64,000 nt of DNA from positions 124,001 to 188,000 of the forward strand of contig CAVUQS010000011.1 of assembly GCA_963743705.1 (NCBI GenBank), read 5' to 3'. Below the pieces are notes generated by a model. It was not told the origin of the DNA and ran no database searches. It was given only the letters and a program-made list of their open reading frames with translations. Both the position numbers and the translations under genes were made by a program. Source of the DNA: PALSA-243 sp963743705 (GTDB lineage: Bacteria > Acidobacteriota > Terriglobia > Bryobacterales > Bryobacteraceae). Below, in pieces: positions 51,727-60,404 of the stretch; the first letter of the stretch is position 1, and each line of letters begins with the position of its first letter.

Positions 51727-52992
51727 TTAGTTGGTTTGGCAGGCGGCGGCGCGGCTCAGAAGAAGGGCGCGTTCGCGGGTGTTTCGGGTTAGGGCGGCGG
51801 CTTGTTCGAAGTGGTGGCGGGCTTCGGCGGGGCGGTTTAGTTTGAGCAGGAGGTCGGCACGGACGCAGGGCAAGAGGTGGTAGCGGTCGAGGGATGGGTC
51901 AGTGGCGAGGGCTTCTACAAGGTCGAGGGCGGCCTGAGGGCCGTAGACCATGGAGACGGCTACGGCTCGGTTGAGCTCGATGACTGGGGATGGGGTTAGG
52001 TGGGCTAGTTCGGTGTAGAGGGATACGATCCGGGGCCAGTCGGTCTCCTCGGGGGTACGGGCTCGGGCGTGGCATGCGGCTAACTCGGCTTGCAGCAGGT
52101 ACGGGCCTCGGGGTTTGCCGATCTCGTGGGCGCGGTCGATGGCGGTGAGGCCTCGGTGGATAAGGAGGAGGTCCCAGTGAGCTCGGTTTTGTTCGAGCAG
52201 GAGGATGGGTTCCCCGGTGGGGCTGACGCGGGCTCGCGTGCGAGAGGCCTGGATCTCCATGAGCGCTACGAGGCCGTGGACCTCAGGTTCGTTGGGGGTG
52301 AGTTCGGCGAGGATGCGGCCGAGGCGGAGGGCGTCTTCGCAGAGACTGGGACGGATGAGGTCGTCGCCGGCGGTAGCGGAGTAGCCCTCGTTGAAGATGA
52401 GGTAGATGACATCGAGGACGGAGGAGAGGCGGGCGGCTAGCTCGGGGCCTCGAGGGACTTCGAAGGGGATGTGTTTTTCGGCGAGGGTGCGTTTGGCGCG
52501 GACGATGCGCTGGGCGATGGTGGGTTCGGGCGTGAGGAAGGCGCGGGCGATCTCGGGGGTGGTAAGACCGCCCAGGAGACGGAGGGTGAGGGCGGTGCGG
52601 GAATCGGCGGAGAGGACAGGATGGCAGGAGATGAAGACGAGGCGGAGGAGGTCGTCGCCGATCGGGTCGTCGAGGTTGGAGTTGAGGTCGGGCACGGTCT
52701 GCTCGAGTGTGGCCAGGTCGCGGGCCAGGTCCTGGTGTTTGCGCGCGGCGACGGCGTTGCGGCGGAAGAGATCGATGGCGCGGCGTTTGGCGGTGGACGT
52801 GAGCCAGGCGCCGGGATTTTCGGGAACTCCGGTTTGCGGCCACTGTTCCACGGCGGCCAGCAGGGCCTCCTGGGCGAGGTCTTCCGCCAGGCCGACGTCG
52901 CGGGTGAGGCGTGTCAGGCCGGCGATGACGCGGGCGGACTCGATGCGCCAGACGGCTTCGATGGTGCGGTGTGGATCGGTAGCGGCCACCAC
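51727..52992 (-). CDS. ECF42-type RNA polymerase sigma factor with C-terminal TPR-like extension
   Basis: A 421-residue sigma factor. Region 2: GLAEDLAQEALLAAVEQWP and NPGAWLTSTAKRRAIDLFRR; region 4: RTALTLRLLGGLTTPEIARA and EPTIAQRIVRAKRTLAEK. The C-terminal half (about 190-420, DUF6596/TPR-like: DVIYLIFNEGYSATAGDDLI, ELNRAVAVSMVYGPQAALD, LPCVRADLLLKLNRPAEARH) replaces an anti-sigma factor in this group and is needed for activity in studied members. The DGPF partner gene is upstream on the same strand, as expected for ECF42. Start is GTG at 52992. Codon use here is markedly C-rich at third positions. Confidence 0.92.
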   Translation of the reverse strand: MVAATDPHRTIEAVWRIESARVIAGLTRLTRDVGLAEDLAQEALLAAVEQWPQTGVPENPGAWLTSTAKRRAIDLFRRNAVAARKHQDLARDLATLEQTVPDLNSNLDDPIGDDLLRLVFISCHPVLSADSRTALTLRLLGGLTTPEIARAFLTPEPTIAQRIVRAKRTLAEKHIPFEVPRGPELAARLSSVLDVIYLIFNEGYSATAGDDLIRPSLCEDALRLGRILAELTPNEPEVHGLVALMEIQASRTRARVSPTGEPILLLEQNRAHWDLLLIHRGLTAIDRAHEIGKPRGPYLLQAELAACHARARTPEETDWPRIVSLYTELAHLTPSPVIELNRAVAVSMVYGPQAALDLVEALATDPSLDRYHLLPCVRADLLLKLNRPAEARHHFEQAAALTRNTRERALLLSRAAACQTN

Positions 52993-53032
52993 TACCGATC
53001 ACACCAGCTTCAAACGGGGAACGCAAGAGCGG

Positions 53033-53470
53033 CTATTTGTTCGCGGTCTGATTTGGCAACTCAGCGCGGCGGCGTTCTTTGTACCGGATCTCTTCTTCGG
53101 ACAGGATGGGGGCGAAGTCTTCCATCTCAAAGACCTGCCGGATTTCGATTTCGGAGTCGCCGTCGTGGGGGTTGGGGCAGCGCTTGACCCACTCGATGGC
53201 CTCTTCCAGGGACTTGACCTGCCAGAGCCAGAAGCCGGCGATGAGCTCCTTGGCTTCGGTGAAGGGGCCGTCGACGACGGTGCGAGACTTGCCGGAGAAC
53301 TTGACGCGTGCGCCTTTGGAGCTGGGATGGAGGCCATCCATGGCGAGCACGATGCCGGCCTTGATGAGCTCTTCGTTGAACTTGCCCATTTCGGCCAGAA
53401 GTTGTGGATCAGGGAGTGCGCCTTCTTTTTCTGACTCCGCGGTTGCTTTGACGATGACCATGAATCGCAT
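53033..53470 (-). CDS. YciI/DGPF-domain protein, ECF42 partner
   Basis: A 145-residue protein of the YCII-related family: MRFMVIVKATAESEKEGALP, LAEMGKFNEELIKAGIVLAM, VVDGPFTEAKELIAGFWLWQ (the DGPF motif that names the partner family) and SLEEAIEWVKRCPNPHDGDS. It is upstream of the sigma gene with 40 bases between, so both are probably one transcript. DGPF proteins are the known targets of ECF42 sigma factors; their activity is not established. AAGGAG precedes the ATG. Confidence 0.93.
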   Translation of the reverse strand: MRFMVIVKATAESEKEGALPDPQLLAEMGKFNEELIKAGIVLAMDGLHPSSKGARVKFSGKSRTVVDGPFTEAKELIAGFWLWQVKSLEEAIEWVKRCPNPHDGDSEIEIRQVFEMEDFAPILSEEEIRYKERRRAELPNQTANK

Positions 53471-53818
53471 TGCTTCTCCTTTTCTTTGTTAGAGCATATT
53501 TCTCGCTCTATTGATACGTCGAAGGAGGTGTGGGGAAATCTACCGGGTGCGGCGATTATTTTTTGGATTTATTTTCGGGTTTTTCGCGATCTTCGGCTGG
53601 CGCAAGCGTGGCTCAGCCGGAGATTGAGCAAATAGTACCGGTCGTCGTCGAACCGGCTTTCAACATAATCAACCGCTTACGGCCGCCGCCCGAAGCAACG
53701 TTTTTCGGTCACAAGTTTTTCAATTTTATTTCATTGCGTCCCTCAACTACTTACCCTCCGCCCACGCCTGCAGCCCCAACCCCGCCGTGTATCTTGGAGG
53801 CGTAAAGGCTAATCACAA
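53471..53818. other. Intergenic region of about 350 bases without a recognisable gene
   Basis: AT-richer than its surroundings, with several T-runs (for example GATTATTTTTTGGATTTATTTTC near 53560, and AAGTTTTTCAATTTTATTTC near 53720). It separates the divergent YciI and 53819 genes and must hold both promoters. An imperfect AGAGC...GCTCT pair lies at about 53490-53510. The open frame at 53530-53805 has no start with a ribosome site and no homology I recognise. Confidence 0.5.
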
Positions 53819-54472
53819 ATGCTTGACCAACAGGAATCCCCCAAATCGCCCGACCGCCGCGCCTTCAACGCCTATCGTCACGGACTCACCGGCCAGATCC
53901 ACATCCTCACCGAAAAAGATCAACTCGCCTACGAGAAGCATTGCTTGGGCATCCGCGAGTCACTCGCTCCGCAGACTCCGCTCGAAGCCTCGATCGTGCA
54001 ATCCATCGCCGACGACCGTTGGCGCCTCCACCGCGCCGCCTCCTTCGAAGACACCCTCTTCGCTGTTGAGATGTCCGGCCCCGATGACATCGCCACCGGC
54101 AACGAAGAAGTCGATGCCGCCTTCGCCATGGCTCGCGCCTGGCTGGCCAAAGGCAAGAGCATCGAGCTGATCAGCCTCTACGAAACCCGCATTCACCGCA
54201 ACCTGGAGAAGAACATGGCCGAGCTGCGCCGCCTCAAAGCCGAACGAGAGTCCGCGCTCCAGCAGGCCCTCGAAGAAGCCCAACTCGATGCCGAAATCGC
54301 TGCATACAAAGAGGAACCCTTCGAAGTAACCGAAGACGTCACCCACCACCACTTTGTTTTTTCAAAGCAGGAAATCGCCGCCAACGTCGTGAGCATCCAA
54401 CGCCGCAAACAAGCCCGAAACGAACACAGTGCCCTGCGTTCCGCCGCCTTCGATGCCGCCCGCGCCGCCTAG
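53819..54472 (+). CDS. Conserved acidobacterial hypothetical protein
   Basis: A 217-residue, strongly helical cytoplasmic protein. The N-terminus SPDRRAFNAYRHGLTGQIHI carries the HGLTG-type motif that marks a family found in many copies in Solibacter-like genomes. Later come IRESLAPQTPLEASIVQSIA, RWRLHRAASFEDTLFA and a Glu/Ala-rich coiled part (RLKAERESALQQALEEAQLD). Function unknown; the dispersal and association with repeats hints at a mobile or selfish role but nothing proves it. The stop is followed at 7 bases by a double-hairpin repeat. Confidence 0.75.
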   Translation: MLDQQESPKSPDRRAFNAYRHGLTGQIHILTEKDQLAYEKHCLGIRESLAPQTPLEASIVQSIADDRWRLHRAASFEDTLFAVEMSGPDDIATGNEEVDAAFAMARAWLAKGKSIELISLYETRIHRNLEKNMAELRRLKAERESALQQALEEAQLDAEIAAYKEEPFEVTEDVTHHHFVFSKQEIAANVVSIQRRKQARNEHSALRSAAFDAARAA

Positions 54473-54478
54473 TGTGGG

Positions 54479-54511
54479 GCAGGCTTCAGCCTGCAGCGGG
54501 CTTTAGCCCGC
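54479..54511. repeat. Double-hairpin intergenic repeat
   Basis: Two adjacent exact inverted repeats: GCAGGCT-TC-AGCCTGC (54479-54494) and GCGGGCT-TT-AGCCCGC (54496-54511), separated by one base. It sits between the convergent 53819 and AstE-like genes. A degenerate copy is at 3053-3086. The pattern resembles REP-like dispersed elements. Confidence 0.75.
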
Positions 54512-54522
54512 CCTCGCGCCCC

Positions 54523-55467
54523 CTATCTCCGCGCAGCCCCCACGCACCCCACCGGCTGCCCCTTCGTGATCGGCGGCGTCGCCACCACATACAGCACCAC
54601 GCCATCGAACGGCGCCACCACCTCCGCCGCCGCTTCGCCAAAGAAGTCCGTAATCTGCGCCAGCACCTGCCCCTTCGCCACTTGCTGGCCCCGTTCCACG
54701 CGCGGATACAGAATTCCCGTGGCCGGGCTCGTCAGCACCTCGACCGGGTCGAGATAGACCGGATGTTCCAGCGGCGCCGGTCCGTCCGGCAGCATCCCCA
54801 GTTCCCGCATCACGCCGCGGACGCCATCGGCGAGTTGATCCACGCATGTAGCGTCGGTGGTCCCCAGATAGCCGCTTTCCACCGTAATCGCCGGCTTGCC
54901 GCGCGTGATCGCCGTATTCGAGCAATACACGGAACGCGCCGGGTCAGTAGGCCGATTGCGGTCGATCACAATATGATCGATTCCGAACGCCAAAACCAGC
55001 CGGTGAATGGACTGGTTCAGACTTTCATCGCCGGTGACCGTCTGATAAACATACGGGCGCAGCGATTCGTTGCCGTCGCCGCAGTGTAAATCGAGTAGAC
55101 AATCCGCCGGCTCGATGACCTGCGTAGTAATGGCGTGCGCAATTCGCTCGGAAATGGTTCCGTCGGGGTCGCCGGGGTAACAGCGATTGAGATTCTTGCC
55201 GTCTACAGGACTGAAATAGACAGTGCGGCCTAGAAACGAAGGCATGTTAGCCACATGAACCATAGTCACTGTTCCACGCAGTTTCGCCGGGTCGATGGCG
55301 TTGCGCAACATCTGCAGCGCCAGAATCGGAGGGTATTCGTAACCGTGATTACCGGCCACCACGGCCAGCGAAGGCCCGGTTTGTGCGCCTCTTACGGTTG
55401 TAACTGGAATTTGGGTTCCCTTGTCCGCACCGTCGGGAATCTCGATGAATCTGGAAGCAATTGCCAT
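54523..55467 (-). CDS. AstE/AspA-family deacylase (M14-type zinc enzyme)
   Basis: A 314-residue member of the succinylglutamate desuccinylase/aspartoacylase family. Zinc ligands are in SLAVVAGNHGYEYPPILALQ (His and Glu of GNHGxE) and in ADCLLDLHCGDGNES (His). KNLNRCYPGDPDGTISERIA is the substrate Arg/Asn region. The last 90 residues (ATGILYPRVERGQQVAKGQV, VVAPFDGVVLYVV) form a barrel-sandwich-like domain, as in the enzymes that act on N-acylated amino acids or ectoine derivatives. The substrate is not defined. Confidence 0.87.
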   Translation of the reverse strand: MAIASRFIEIPDGADKGTQIPVTTVRGAQTGPSLAVVAGNHGYEYPPILALQMLRNAIDPAKLRGTVTMVHVANMPSFLGRTVYFSPVDGKNLNRCYPGDPDGTISERIAHAITTQVIEPADCLLDLHCGDGNESLRPYVYQTVTGDESLNQSIHRLVLAFGIDHIVIDRNRPTDPARSVYCSNTAITRGKPAITVESGYLGTTDATCVDQLADGVRGVMRELGMLPDGPAPLEHPVYLDPVEVLTSPATGILYPRVERGQQVAKGQVLAQITDFFGEAAAEVVAPFDGVVLYVVATPPITKGQPVGCVGAARR

Positions 55468-55575
55468 GCATCATTGATAGCGTACCCTCGCATGAGGGTA
55501 AAGTCTCCCCGCAAAATACAAGCAAGAAAAGACTTTAGTCACAGTTTACATCTGGGTTATCATCGGCTTAACGCA

Positions 55576-58053
55576 ATGATTTGGGTGACGCGATGCGTGT
55601 TTCTGCTCCTCCTCTGCGCCCACGGCGCAAGACTGGCTGAAGCCTCACCACAAGCCCCTATATCTGTCGTAGTTGTCGATTCCGATGGCCGCGTGGTCCC
55701 CGGCGCCAACGTTCAAGTCCGATTGAATGGGCATGAGACAGCGGCTGCGGCTACCAACGAAAAGGGCGAAGCCGCCTTTGCCGCGTTGCCGCCCGCCAGT
55801 TATGAAATAGCCGCTTCCAAAGACGGCTTCGATCCCGCCCGCCAAATCGTAAGTGACTTCTCGCAGCCCATACGATTGACGCTCGCGCCCGCGGCGGCGC
55901 ATGAAAGCGTGCGCGTCATGGCGGAAGCGGCGTCCATCGATGCCGGCTCTTCGGTAGGGGTCGATCTGCCGGCGAAACAGGTGAAGGAATTGCCCAGCCG
56001 CCCGGCCACGGTTACTGACGCGCTGCCCATGATTCCCGGCGTCGTGCGCAAGCCTGATGGCGGCATCGAGATTTCCGGCAGCCCGGAGCATCGCAGTTCG
56101 CTAATCGTCAATTCGGCCGATGTCACCGACCCGGCCACTGGTCAATTCGGCCTGACTGTGCCCATCGACAGCGTTCAATCGGTAACCGTGTATCAGACTC
56201 CGTTTCTCGCCGAATACGGCCGCTTCACCGCGGGATTAGTCTCCGTCGAGACGCGTCGCGGCGGCGATGAGTGGAAGTGGGAGCTCAACGATCCGTTCCC
56301 CGATTTCTTCATTCGAAGCTGGCGTCTGCGCGGCATACGCGATGCCACGCCCCGGCTGAATGCGGAAGGGCCCATCGTCCGCGGCAAGCTCTTCTTCTCC
56401 GAAGGCCTGGAGTATGAAGTTCGCAAGGTGCAGGTGCACACGCTGCCCTTCCCATATGACCAGAAAAAGAATGAGGGCGTGAATTCCTTTGCCCAGTTAG
56501 ATTGGGTAAGGTCGGCTAAACAGCTCGTTACCGCCAGCGTCCACATCGCCCCGCAGCGGATCGATTACTCCGGCTTGGATTACTTCAACCCGCAGCCGGT
56601 TACTCCCGACGCCAGCACCCGTAACTATACTGCAACCATCGGCGATAAGTGGAGCATAGGAGGCGGGTTACTGGATAGCACGCTCTCCGCGACGCGCTTC
56701 GGCGCCAACGTCTGGCCGCTCGGAAATAGCGATCTGGTTCTCACCCCCACCGGCAACACCGGAAGTTACTTCGAACAACAGCGCCGCTACTCCACGCGCG
56801 CCGCCTTCCGGCCGACGTTTGCTTTCGCTCCGGTTAAGAAATTAGGTCTGCACGAATTCAAAGTCGGAACTTATATCGCCCGTAGCGACGAAATCGGGCA
56901 GATCTCCGAACACAACATCGATATCGAAAACGCCTCGGGCCTGATGACCCAGCAGATTTCGTTTTTCGGCGGCCGCGAATTTCGCATGGATGACACCGAA
57001 TACGCCGTGTTCGCGCAGGATCACTGGACCGTTTCGCCGCGCTTGGCCCTCGATCTGGGGGTGCGTACCGAATCGCAGGAAGTCTCCGAGAGCTTTCGCG
57101 TGGCGCCGCGCGCGGGGCTGGCATGGACTCCGTTCGCCAAGGCCGGCACCACCATCCGCGGCGGCTTCGGCATGTTCTACGACCGCGTGCCGCTGAACAT
57201 CTACGCGTTCAACCACTTTCCCAAGGAATCCGTTCAGGATTTCGGCCCTGATGGGCAGCCCGATGGCAACCCGTTCATCTACGCCAACACGTTGGGCCTC
57301 GCCAACGTGCATTCGATTCTGGTCTTCAAGCATCCCGGCGCCGGCGATTTCTCGCCGCAGAGCGCCAGCGTTAGCGTACAGGTGGAACAGCCCATTTCGC
57401 GGTACCTGCAGCTTCGCGCCAGCTACATGGAAAATCGGGCCGAAGGCCTCGTGATCATGAACGTCGTCCCGCCTGACCCCGTATCGCGCATCGGCAACTA
57501 TGAGCTTTCAGGCGACGGCGCGTCGCGCTACCGCCAGATGGCGCTGACCGCGCGCGTGAGGGTTGGCGAGAACCGCGACCTTTTCGTTTCCTACGTGCGC
57601 AGCCGCGCGCGGGGCGATATGAACGATTTCAGCGGCTATCTGGGAAGTTTCCCGGTGCCCATCATCCGGCCCAACAGCAGCGGCGTTCTTTCCACCGACC
57701 TGCCCAACCGCTTCCTGGCTTGGGGCTCCATCAAGTTGCCCGATGGCTTCCGCATTTCGCCCATCATGGAATTCCGCAGCGGCTTCCCGTATTCCACGCT
57801 AGATGCCACGCAAAGCTACTTTGGAATCCCCAACGGCTCGCGCTACCCGAACTTCTTCTCGCTGGATTCGCGCCTCTCGAAGGATATCCGCATCAACCCC
57901 AAATACAGCGTGCGGTTATCTTTGAGCGACTTCAATCTCACCAACCACTTCAATCCGGAAGCTGTGCACTACAACGCGGCGGATGGAGCGTTTGGGTTGT
58001 TCTTCGGTCAGCGTAGCCGCCGGTTTACGGCCGATTTCGACGTGCTCTTTTAG
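55576..58053 (+). CDS. TonB-dependent receptor, Oar-like with carboxypeptidase-regulatory-like domain
   Basis: An outer-membrane receptor of 825 residues, using the ATG at 55576, which gives a signal peptide (IWVTRCVFLLLLCAHGARLA). A CarboxypepD_reg-like domain follows (about 30-110: ISVVVVDSDGRVVPGANVQV), then a plug (VKELPSRPATVTDALPMIPG, VQSVTVYQTPFLAEYGRFTA) and a beta-barrel to the C-terminal Phe (RFTADFDVLF). No clear TonB box is visible. Shorter than the roughly 1100-residue Oar-type proteins typical of Acidobacteriota. Substrate unknown. Confidence 0.9.
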   Translation: MIWVTRCVFLLLLCAHGARLAEASPQAPISVVVVDSDGRVVPGANVQVRLNGHETAAAATNEKGEAAFAALPPASYEIAASKDGFDPARQIVSDFSQPIRLTLAPAAAHESVRVMAEAASIDAGSSVGVDLPAKQVKELPSRPATVTDALPMIPGVVRKPDGGIEISGSPEHRSSLIVNSADVTDPATGQFGLTVPIDSVQSVTVYQTPFLAEYGRFTAGLVSVETRRGGDEWKWELNDPFPDFFIRSWRLRGIRDATPRLNAEGPIVRGKLFFSEGLEYEVRKVQVHTLPFPYDQKKNEGVNSFAQLDWVRSAKQLVTASVHIAPQRIDYSGLDYFNPQPVTPDASTRNYTATIGDKWSIGGGLLDSTLSATRFGANVWPLGNSDLVLTPTGNTGSYFEQQRRYSTRAAFRPTFAFAPVKKLGLHEFKVGTYIARSDEIGQISEHNIDIENASGLMTQQISFFGGREFRMDDTEYAVFAQDHWTVSPRLALDLGVRTESQEVSESFRVAPRAGLAWTPFAKAGTTIRGGFGMFYDRVPLNIYAFNHFPKESVQDFGPDGQPDGNPFIYANTLGLANVHSILVFKHPGAGDFSPQSASVSVQVEQPISRYLQLRASYMENRAEGLVIMNVVPPDPVSRIGNYELSGDGASRYRQMALTARVRVGENRDLFVSYVRSRARGDMNDFSGYLGSFPVPIIRPNSSGVLSTDLPNRFLAWGSIKLPDGFRISPIMEFRSGFPYSTLDATQSYFGIPNGSRYPNFFSLDSRLSKDIRINPKYSVRLSLSDFNLTNHFNPEAVHYNAADGAFGLFFGQRSRRFTADFDVLF

Positions 58054-58055
58054 TA

Positions 58056-58077
58056 CGACAGGCGTCCTCGCCTGTCG
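58056..58077. repeat. Intergenic inverted repeat, 9-bp stem with TCCT loop
   Basis: CGACAGGCG-TCCT-CGCCTGTCG, exactly complementary, starting 3 bases after the stop of the TonB receptor gene. It shares the GTACGAC lead and TCCT loop with the copy at 46227-46246. It could limit read-through or stabilise the mRNA end; no T-run follows, so a classical terminator is not supported. Confidence 0.75.
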
Positions 58078-58101
58078 CTTGTCACTCAATGCTGAGCGCC
58101 C

Positions 58102-59145
58102 TTATCGGGCTGCCGCCGCCATCGCGTGCTGCTCTTCGCCTTGCTGTTCCAGCACCGTCGATTGCAGCGATTCCAGCGCTTCCACCACGCGCTCCAGCAG
58201 GTCGTCGGTCTGCGCCATGGCGGTGCGGGCCGAATCGATCGACGAAACTTGCGTCTTGAGCTGCGCTTCGAAATCGCGCATGTCCGCGGCCACGTTGGTG
58301 TGCAGTTCAGTCACCTGGCCGCGCACGCTCTCGAGGCTGGCTTCGAAGCGAGCCGATACGGCTTCGATCGCCGGGTCCGGTTCTTGCCGGCGCGTCATGT
58401 TGGACTGTGCTTCCGCGAGTTGGGTTTCGAGCGTGCTGAATTGAGCGCTCAGCGCCAGAAGGTGGTCGCGAAGCGCGGAAACTGTTTCGCTCGCTATGCG
58501 GTCTTTTTCCGCCAGGAATTGTTCGTGCGCCTGGATTTTCGCGTTCATACGTGCTTCGAACTGCGCCAGCTCGGCGCGCACGGCGGTGTCGGACATGCCG
58601 GCGGCGCGCACCGGCGCGGGCGCGGAGCGGCGGGCGGCGGCCGTGAGCAGTTTCACTTCGAGTTGGATCTTTTGCATGCGCTGCCACCGCGCGGCTGGAT
58701 CCTTGGAGAGGCAGCCGGTCAGCAGGCGGTCGAGCGCCGGGCTGCCCGAAGGCGGCGCGGGCGATGTGCAGAGCGAAGTAACTAGCGCCGCTTCATTTTC
58801 GCCCTCGAAGGGCCGGCGGCCGGTCAGCATTTCGAATAGGACGGCGCCGAAAGAGAAGATATCGCTGCGCGAATCCGACGGTTTGTTATGGGCGGCGATT
58901 TCGGGGGCGGTGTAAGACGTGACGCGAGTAACGCCCTGTACCGCGGGCAATAGTTCGAGACCGGTGGCCGTGAGCGCAATGGCGTCTGGTGTTACGCCTC
59001 CATGACAGCGGCCTTCGTCGTGGATGCGGCGCAGCGCATCGGCCAGCAATGCGGCATAGCGCAGGCCATCCTGCACGGGCAGGCGGCCCTCGCTGAGCAG
59101 TTGTCGTAACGTCTTTGTGCTCTCGGAAATTTCGAAATGGTTCAT
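58102..59145 (-). CDS. Pseudokinase (Hanks-type C-lobe) with coiled-coil C-terminus
   Basis: A 347-residue protein starting at the ATG at 59145. Residues 10-175 match only the C-lobe of PknB-type kinases: SDIFSFGAVLFEMLTGRRPF, LLTGCLSKDPAARWQRMQKI and YTAPEIA (APE at 80-82). The Gly-rich loop and VAIK lysine are absent. The catalytic loop HRDxKPxN is replaced by HGGVTPDA (48-55), and there is no DFG. So it cannot phosphorylate by the normal mechanism. Residues about 195-340 are a long coiled coil (ELAQFEARMNAKIQAHEQFL). It may be a scaffold or sensor protein. Confidence 0.8.
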   Translation of the reverse strand: MNHFEISESTKTLRQLLSEGRLPVQDGLRYAALLADALRRIHDEGRCHGGVTPDAIALTATGLELLPAVQGVTRVTSYTAPEIAAHNKPSDSRSDIFSFGAVLFEMLTGRRPFEGENEAALVTSLCTSPAPPSGSPALDRLLTGCLSKDPAARWQRMQKIQLEVKLLTAAARRSAPAPVRAAGMSDTAVRAELAQFEARMNAKIQAHEQFLAEKDRIASETVSALRDHLLALSAQFSTLETQLAEAQSNMTRRQEPDPAIEAVSARFEASLESVRGQVTELHTNVAADMRDFEAQLKTQVSSIDSARTAMAQTDDLLERVVEALESLQSTVLEQQGEEQHAMAAAAR

Positions 59146-59267
59146 GATATCCTCGCGGGCCTCGCCCTTAGTTGAGTAAATCAAGTTTGTTGCTCTACAG
59201 CAAGTCCGGAACAACCTGTAAGTTCTGTTGCAGTACCATGAGTAAGTTGCTGTTGGATAGCATACTC

Positions 59268-60374
59268 CTATCCTGCTGCCTGTTCAAAGAAGCGAAGCGA
59301 CAGCGCTGCCGTGTTCTCCCAAGTAAACTGTGCGGCGCGCGCCCGTCCTCTCGTGGCTAGCTCCGCGCGCAGCGAAGGCGAAAGTAGTAACCGTTCGATC
59401 GCGTCGCGCAGTTCGGTCAGGCTGCGCGGGTCGATGAGTAGCGCCGCATCGCCTGCGATTTCCGGCAAAGAGGAAACGTTCGATGTAACCGCCGCCACGC
59501 CCGCCGCCATCGCTTGCGCCAGCGGAAACCCGAAGCCTTCATAGAGCGAGGGAAACGCGAACACCGTCGCCGCGGCGGTCAGCGGCGCCAGATCGGTTTC
59601 CGGAATGTATCCGAGATAGCGCACCGACGCCGCTTTGCGCACCAGCGCGGAAGTTTGCGCATCGGCCCAGCCCATGGGCCCCGCGAGCACCAGATCGAAC
59701 TGCTGCCGCAGCGAGGGCGGCAGCGCTTCGAATGCGGCGATAAGCAGCTTGATGTTCTTGCGCGGCTCGATGGTGCCGAGCGCGAAAATGAACGGCCGCT
59801 GCAGCCGGTAGCGCGCGCGTACGCGCTCAACCGCCGCCGCGTCGACTTCGAAGAACGCGCGTGAGACGCCCGAATGAATGACTGTAATACGCTCCGGCGG
59901 AATGTCGAGGATCCGCACGGCGTCGCGCTTGGTCGATTCCGAAACCGCGATCAGCCGGTGCGCGCGCCGTAGCAGATCGGCGGCGTTGGCATCGGCGCTG
60001 CGCGTAGCCGCGGAATGCAGTTCCGGCATGATCCACGAAGTCATGTCGTGGACAGTCGAAGTCAGCCGCGGTCCTCGCGGCGGATGGCGCACCAGATTCG
60101 TCGTGTGAAAGACATCCATTCCGCGCGCCGCGAAATCGAGCACCGGCAGCGGCGTGTAGTTCGCAAGCGCGAGCCTGCCCAAGCCGAGAAAGGTGCGCGC
60201 AGGACCCACGGCGGACGCGTCATGACGCAACGCCGGCGCCGCGCCGAGCGCCGGGAACGTGCGGATAACATCGGGCCCGGCGAGCCGCCGTAAGTGCTCG
60301 ATCCAGTAATAGAGGTAGTTCTTGACGCCCGCGCTCCGCACCAGCAGCGGCGTGGCGTCGATCAGCGCGCGCAC
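59268..60374 (-). CDS. GT4-family glycosyltransferase
   Basis: A 368-residue GT-B enzyme. The N-lobe has MDVFHTTNLVRHPPRG, LTSTVHDMTSWIMPEL and RLIAVSESTKRDAVRIL; the donor lobe has FIFALGTIEPRKNIKLLIAA, LVLAGPMGWADAQT, LGYIPETDLAPLTAAATVFA, and FPSLYEGFGFPLAQAMAAGV, with the E-x7-E motif beginning at YEGFGFPLAQA. It resembles mannosyl/rhamnosyl-type transferases. The acceptor is not known, and it is isolated from the earlier polysaccharide block. Start is a GTG (60374), divergent from the his leader and overlapping its promoter region. Confidence 0.92.
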   Translation of the reverse strand: MRALIDATPLLVRSAGVKNYLYYWIEHLRRLAGPDVIRTFPALGAAPALRHDASAVGPARTFLGLGRLALANYTPLPVLDFAARGMDVFHTTNLVRHPPRGPRLTSTVHDMTSWIMPELHSAATRSADANAADLLRRAHRLIAVSESTKRDAVRILDIPPERITVIHSGVSRAFFEVDAAAVERVRARYRLQRPFIFALGTIEPRKNIKLLIAAFEALPPSLRQQFDLVLAGPMGWADAQTSALVRKAASVRYLGYIPETDLAPLTAAATVFAFPSLYEGFGFPLAQAMAAGVAAVTSNVSSLPEIAGDAALLIDPRSLTELRDAIERLLLSPSLRAELATRGRARAAQFTWENTAALSLRFFEQAAG

Positions 60375-60387
60375 TTCTTTTAGTATG

Positions 60388-60396
60388 TGCTAGACT
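60388..60396 (+). promoter_or_regulatory. Putative extended -10 promoter of the his operon
   Basis: TGCTAGACT fits the extended -10 form TGnTAnAnT, with no recognisable -35 at the usual distance. A start about 7 bases downstream would be near 60403, directly before the leader ATG at 60405, so the leader peptide would be made from a nearly leaderless message. Sequence-based only. Confidence 0.4.
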
Positions 60397-60404
60397 GTCG
60401 TTTT

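Noticed and set aside
52283..53026. Second minus-strand frame within the ECF42 gene
   Set aside because: Arg/Pro/His-rich translation caused by extreme codon bias of the sigma gene.
53530..53805. 91-residue open frame in the intergenic region
   Set aside because: No start with ribosome site, no homology, Pro-rich tail; kept as intergenic.
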